From NCBI GenBank assembly GCA_021810625.1, contig JAJZIJ010000026.1, forward strand, positions 1 to 34,694: a stretch of 34,694 nucleotides of DNA, in the 5' to 3' direction. The notes below the pieces were generated by a model. The model was not told where the DNA came from and made no database searches. It worked only from the letters and a program-made list of their open reading frames with translations. This document shows, piece after piece, positions 33,246 through 34,694 of this stretch. Origin of the DNA: Acidobacteriota bacterium. Its GTDB lineage: Bacteria; Acidobacteriota; Terriglobia; Terriglobales; Acidobacteriaceae. The position numbers and the translations under genes were made by a program. How positions within the stretch are numbered: the first letter of the stretch is position 1; the number at the start of each line of letters is the position of its first letter.

Positions 33246-34151
33246 CTACTCAATCTCTTGCAGAACGGAAGCCAGAGAGATGCGCCAATCCGGCAGGCGC
33301 ACATCGAAAACGCGCGCCAGCTTCGCGCAATCGAGGCGTGAATTTTTTGGCCGAGCCGCCGGGGTTGGATACTCTGCCGTTGAAATGGCGATCAGGCGCG
33401 CACAATTCCCGGCATTTTCTGGATGCAGCGCAACCCACTGACGCAGCGCCTCTGCAGCAAATCCATGCCAGGTTGTTTCTCCTGCCGCCACCAGATGATA
33501 AATTCCAGAATGCTCTTCCTTGTCGCCGGAGAGCCATCGCTCCGCAACCGCTGCTGTCGCGCTTGCAATGTCGCGTGACCAGGTTGGCGCTCCGGTTTGA
33601 TCGGCGACGATACGCAACTCCGGCTTCTCCGTCGCCAGCTTTAAGATCGTCCGCAGAAAATTTCTTCCGCGCGCGCCGTAGACCCAACTCGTGCGCAGCG
33701 TCAGATAGGGAATGCCAGCATCCGTCAATGCCTGCTCGCCAGCCAGTTTCGTTTTGCCGTACACGCCAAGTGGATGCGTCCGATCCTCTTCGACATACGG
33801 CGTTGGCTTGGCGCCATCCAACACGTAATCGGTGGAGTAATGAATGACTGCGGCCCCGATTTTCTTTGCTTCTTCCGCAATCACAGCCACGGCATCCGCG
33901 TTGATGGATTGTGCCAGCGCGGGTTCACTCTCCGCCTTGTCCACCGCAGTGTAGGCTGCGGCATTGACAATGAGGCTGGGCTGGATTGCGCGGATACAGG
34001 AGCGGATGGAATCTGGCGATTCCAGGTTCATCTCCTCGCGGTTGACCGCAGTAACTGTGCCGAGAGTTGGTAAAATGCGCTGTAACTCCCAACCTACTTG
34101 ACCGTCGCGGCCAGTGACAAGAATGCGCATGGAAGAGTGCGTGGGGATCAT
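33246..34151 (-). CDS. rfbD: dTDP-4-dehydrorhamnose reductase
   Basis: The 301-residue short-chain dehydrogenase-fold enzyme reduces dTDP-4-keto-L-rhamnose to dTDP-L-rhamnose with NADPH. It has RILVTGRDGQVGWEL at the N-terminus, NAAAYTAVDKAE, HYSTDYVLDG, YGKTKLAGE with the YxxxK pair, TLRTSWVYG and RNFLRTIL. The length is normal. The ATG at 34151 has GGAG about 8 bases upstream. A second ATG at 34130 (MRILVTG) is a possible later start. The gene lies 3 bases downstream of rfbA. No rfbB or rfbC is in the window, so they may lie just beyond the right edge. Confidence 0.95.
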   Translation of the reverse strand: MIPTHSSMRILVTGRDGQVGWELQRILPTLGTVTAVNREEMNLESPDSIRSCIRAIQPSLIVNAAAYTAVDKAESEPALAQSINADAVAVIAEEAKKIGAAVIHYSTDYVLDGAKPTPYVEEDRTHPLGVYGKTKLAGEQALTDAGIPYLTLRTSWVYGARGRNFLRTILKLATEKPELRIVADQTGAPTWSRDIASATAAVAERWLSGDKEEHSGIYHLVAAGETTWHGFAAEALRQWVALHPENAGNCARLIAISTAEYPTPAARPKNSRLDCAKLARVFDVRLPDWRISLASVLQEIE

Positions 34152-34154
34152 CGC

Positions 34155-34694
34155 TTACACTCCGCGCAATACGCGCAGCAGATAGTCGCCATAGCCGCTC
34201 TTGCCCAACTTGGCGGCAAGCTGCTCCATCTGCGACGCGGTGATGTAACCCAGGTTATAGGCGATCTCCTCCGGGCAAGCGACTTTCAATCCTTGCCGTT
34301 TTTCCAGCGTTTGGATGAAGAGCGAAGCCTCAATGAGCGAATCATGCGTACCCGTATCGAGCCATGCGAAGCCACGACCCAGAGGCTCTACGTAAAGCTG
34401 ATCGCGCTCCAGATACCAGCGATTCACGTCGGTAATCTCCAATTCGCCGCGCGGCGAGGGCCGCAGGGATTTTGCAATCTCGACGACCTGCGCATCGTAA
34501 AAGTAGATTCCAGTTACGGCGTAATTGGATTTTGGTCGGGCTGGTTTTTCTTCAATGGAGCGGGCGCGGCCTTGTGCATCCAGCTCGACGACACCGTAAC
34601 GTTCTGGATCTTGCACGGAGTAGGCGAAGACCGTGGCTCCCTGCTCCCGCGCAACAGCGTTGCGAAATATCTGGGGCAGACCGTATCGGTAGAA
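34155..34694 (-). CDS. rfbA: Glucose-1-phosphate thymidylyltransferase (3' part, runs off the edge)
   Basis: The last 179 residues of the enzyme that joins dTTP and glucose 1-phosphate to start dTDP-rhamnose synthesis are encoded here. The 5' part lies beyond the right edge. Visible landmarks are the opening [10 protein letters not shown], then [59 protein letters not shown] and the C-terminal [12 protein letters not shown]. All are diagnostic of RmlA. The gene ends 3 bases before rfbD, suggesting one rfb operon running leftwards. Confidence 0.95.
   Translation of the reverse strand, partial: FYRYGLPQIFRNAVAREQGATVFAYSVQDPERYGVVELDAQGRARSIEEKPARPKSNYAVTGIYFYDAQVVEIAKSLRPSPRGELEITDVNRWYLERDQLYVEPLGRGFAWLDTGTHDSLIEASLFIQTLEKRQGLKVACPEEIAYNLGYITASQMEQLAAKLGKSGYGDYLLRVLRGV

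Noticed and set aside
1-34694. CRISPR arrays, tRNA or rRNA genes, transposases, prophage genes, riboswitches
   Set aside because: No regularly spaced repeats, no cloverleaf or rRNA segments in the gaps, and no transposase or integrase motifs in any plausible reading frame. The short gaps leave little room for a riboswitch, including upstream of ribF, whose start lies inside the preceding gene.

Overview
The window is dense bacterial chromosome (coding on both strands, gaps all under about 180 bases) with a GC-rich, Gram-negative gene set: mDAP-type murein recycling (Mpl), ADP-heptose and dTDP-rhamnose synthesis, a Wzx-type flippase, SPOR, NfeD/slipin, and the small families DUF1844 and DUF3467. 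Together with the style of the PfkB kinase, the hybrid kinase and a dispersed palindromic repeat, this suggests an Acidobacteriota member (Terriglobia-like). That placement is inference from gene content, not from a marker gene. No tRNA, rRNA, CRISPR array, transposase or prophage gene was seen.

Layout. 1-3569 (+): tail of an unknown gene, a palindromic repeat, a PP2C phosphatase, a dUTPase-like gene and a short hybrid histidine kinase. 3570-7178 (-): ribF, an MBL-fold hydrolase, a DUF1844 protein and ygfZ. 7286-16359 (+): a secreted HExxH protein, mtnP, a PfkB kinase, a GT-C-like membrane protein, a dapF-like gene, an LD-carboxypeptidase, mpl and plsC. The dapF-like, LD-carboxypeptidase and mpl genes overlap or abut, which suggests translational coupling and a shared role in murein peptide handling. 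16363-22886 (-): SPOR protein, slipin, NfeD, TPR/TolB-like lipoprotein-type protein, a GT39-like transferase and a DUF3467 protein.

23044-34694 is a surface-polysaccharide locus with mixed strands: GT4, flippase, GT2, polymerase/ligase, GT4, GT2, then gmhA-hldE-hldD for ADP-heptose and, on the minus strand, rfbD and the 3' part of rfbA for dTDP-rhamnose. The stretch from about 26.6 to 29.1 kb is visibly more AT-rich than the rest and looks like a replaceable specificity segment.

The most interesting single observation is the dapF-like gene. It keeps the fold's substrate-binding asparagines and the Glu-Arg pair, but both positions of the two catalytic cysteines are serine. It sits directly upstream of two murein-peptide genes. 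The rest of the window is mostly recognisable housekeeping and envelope genes, and I do not see a clearly new multi-gene system.
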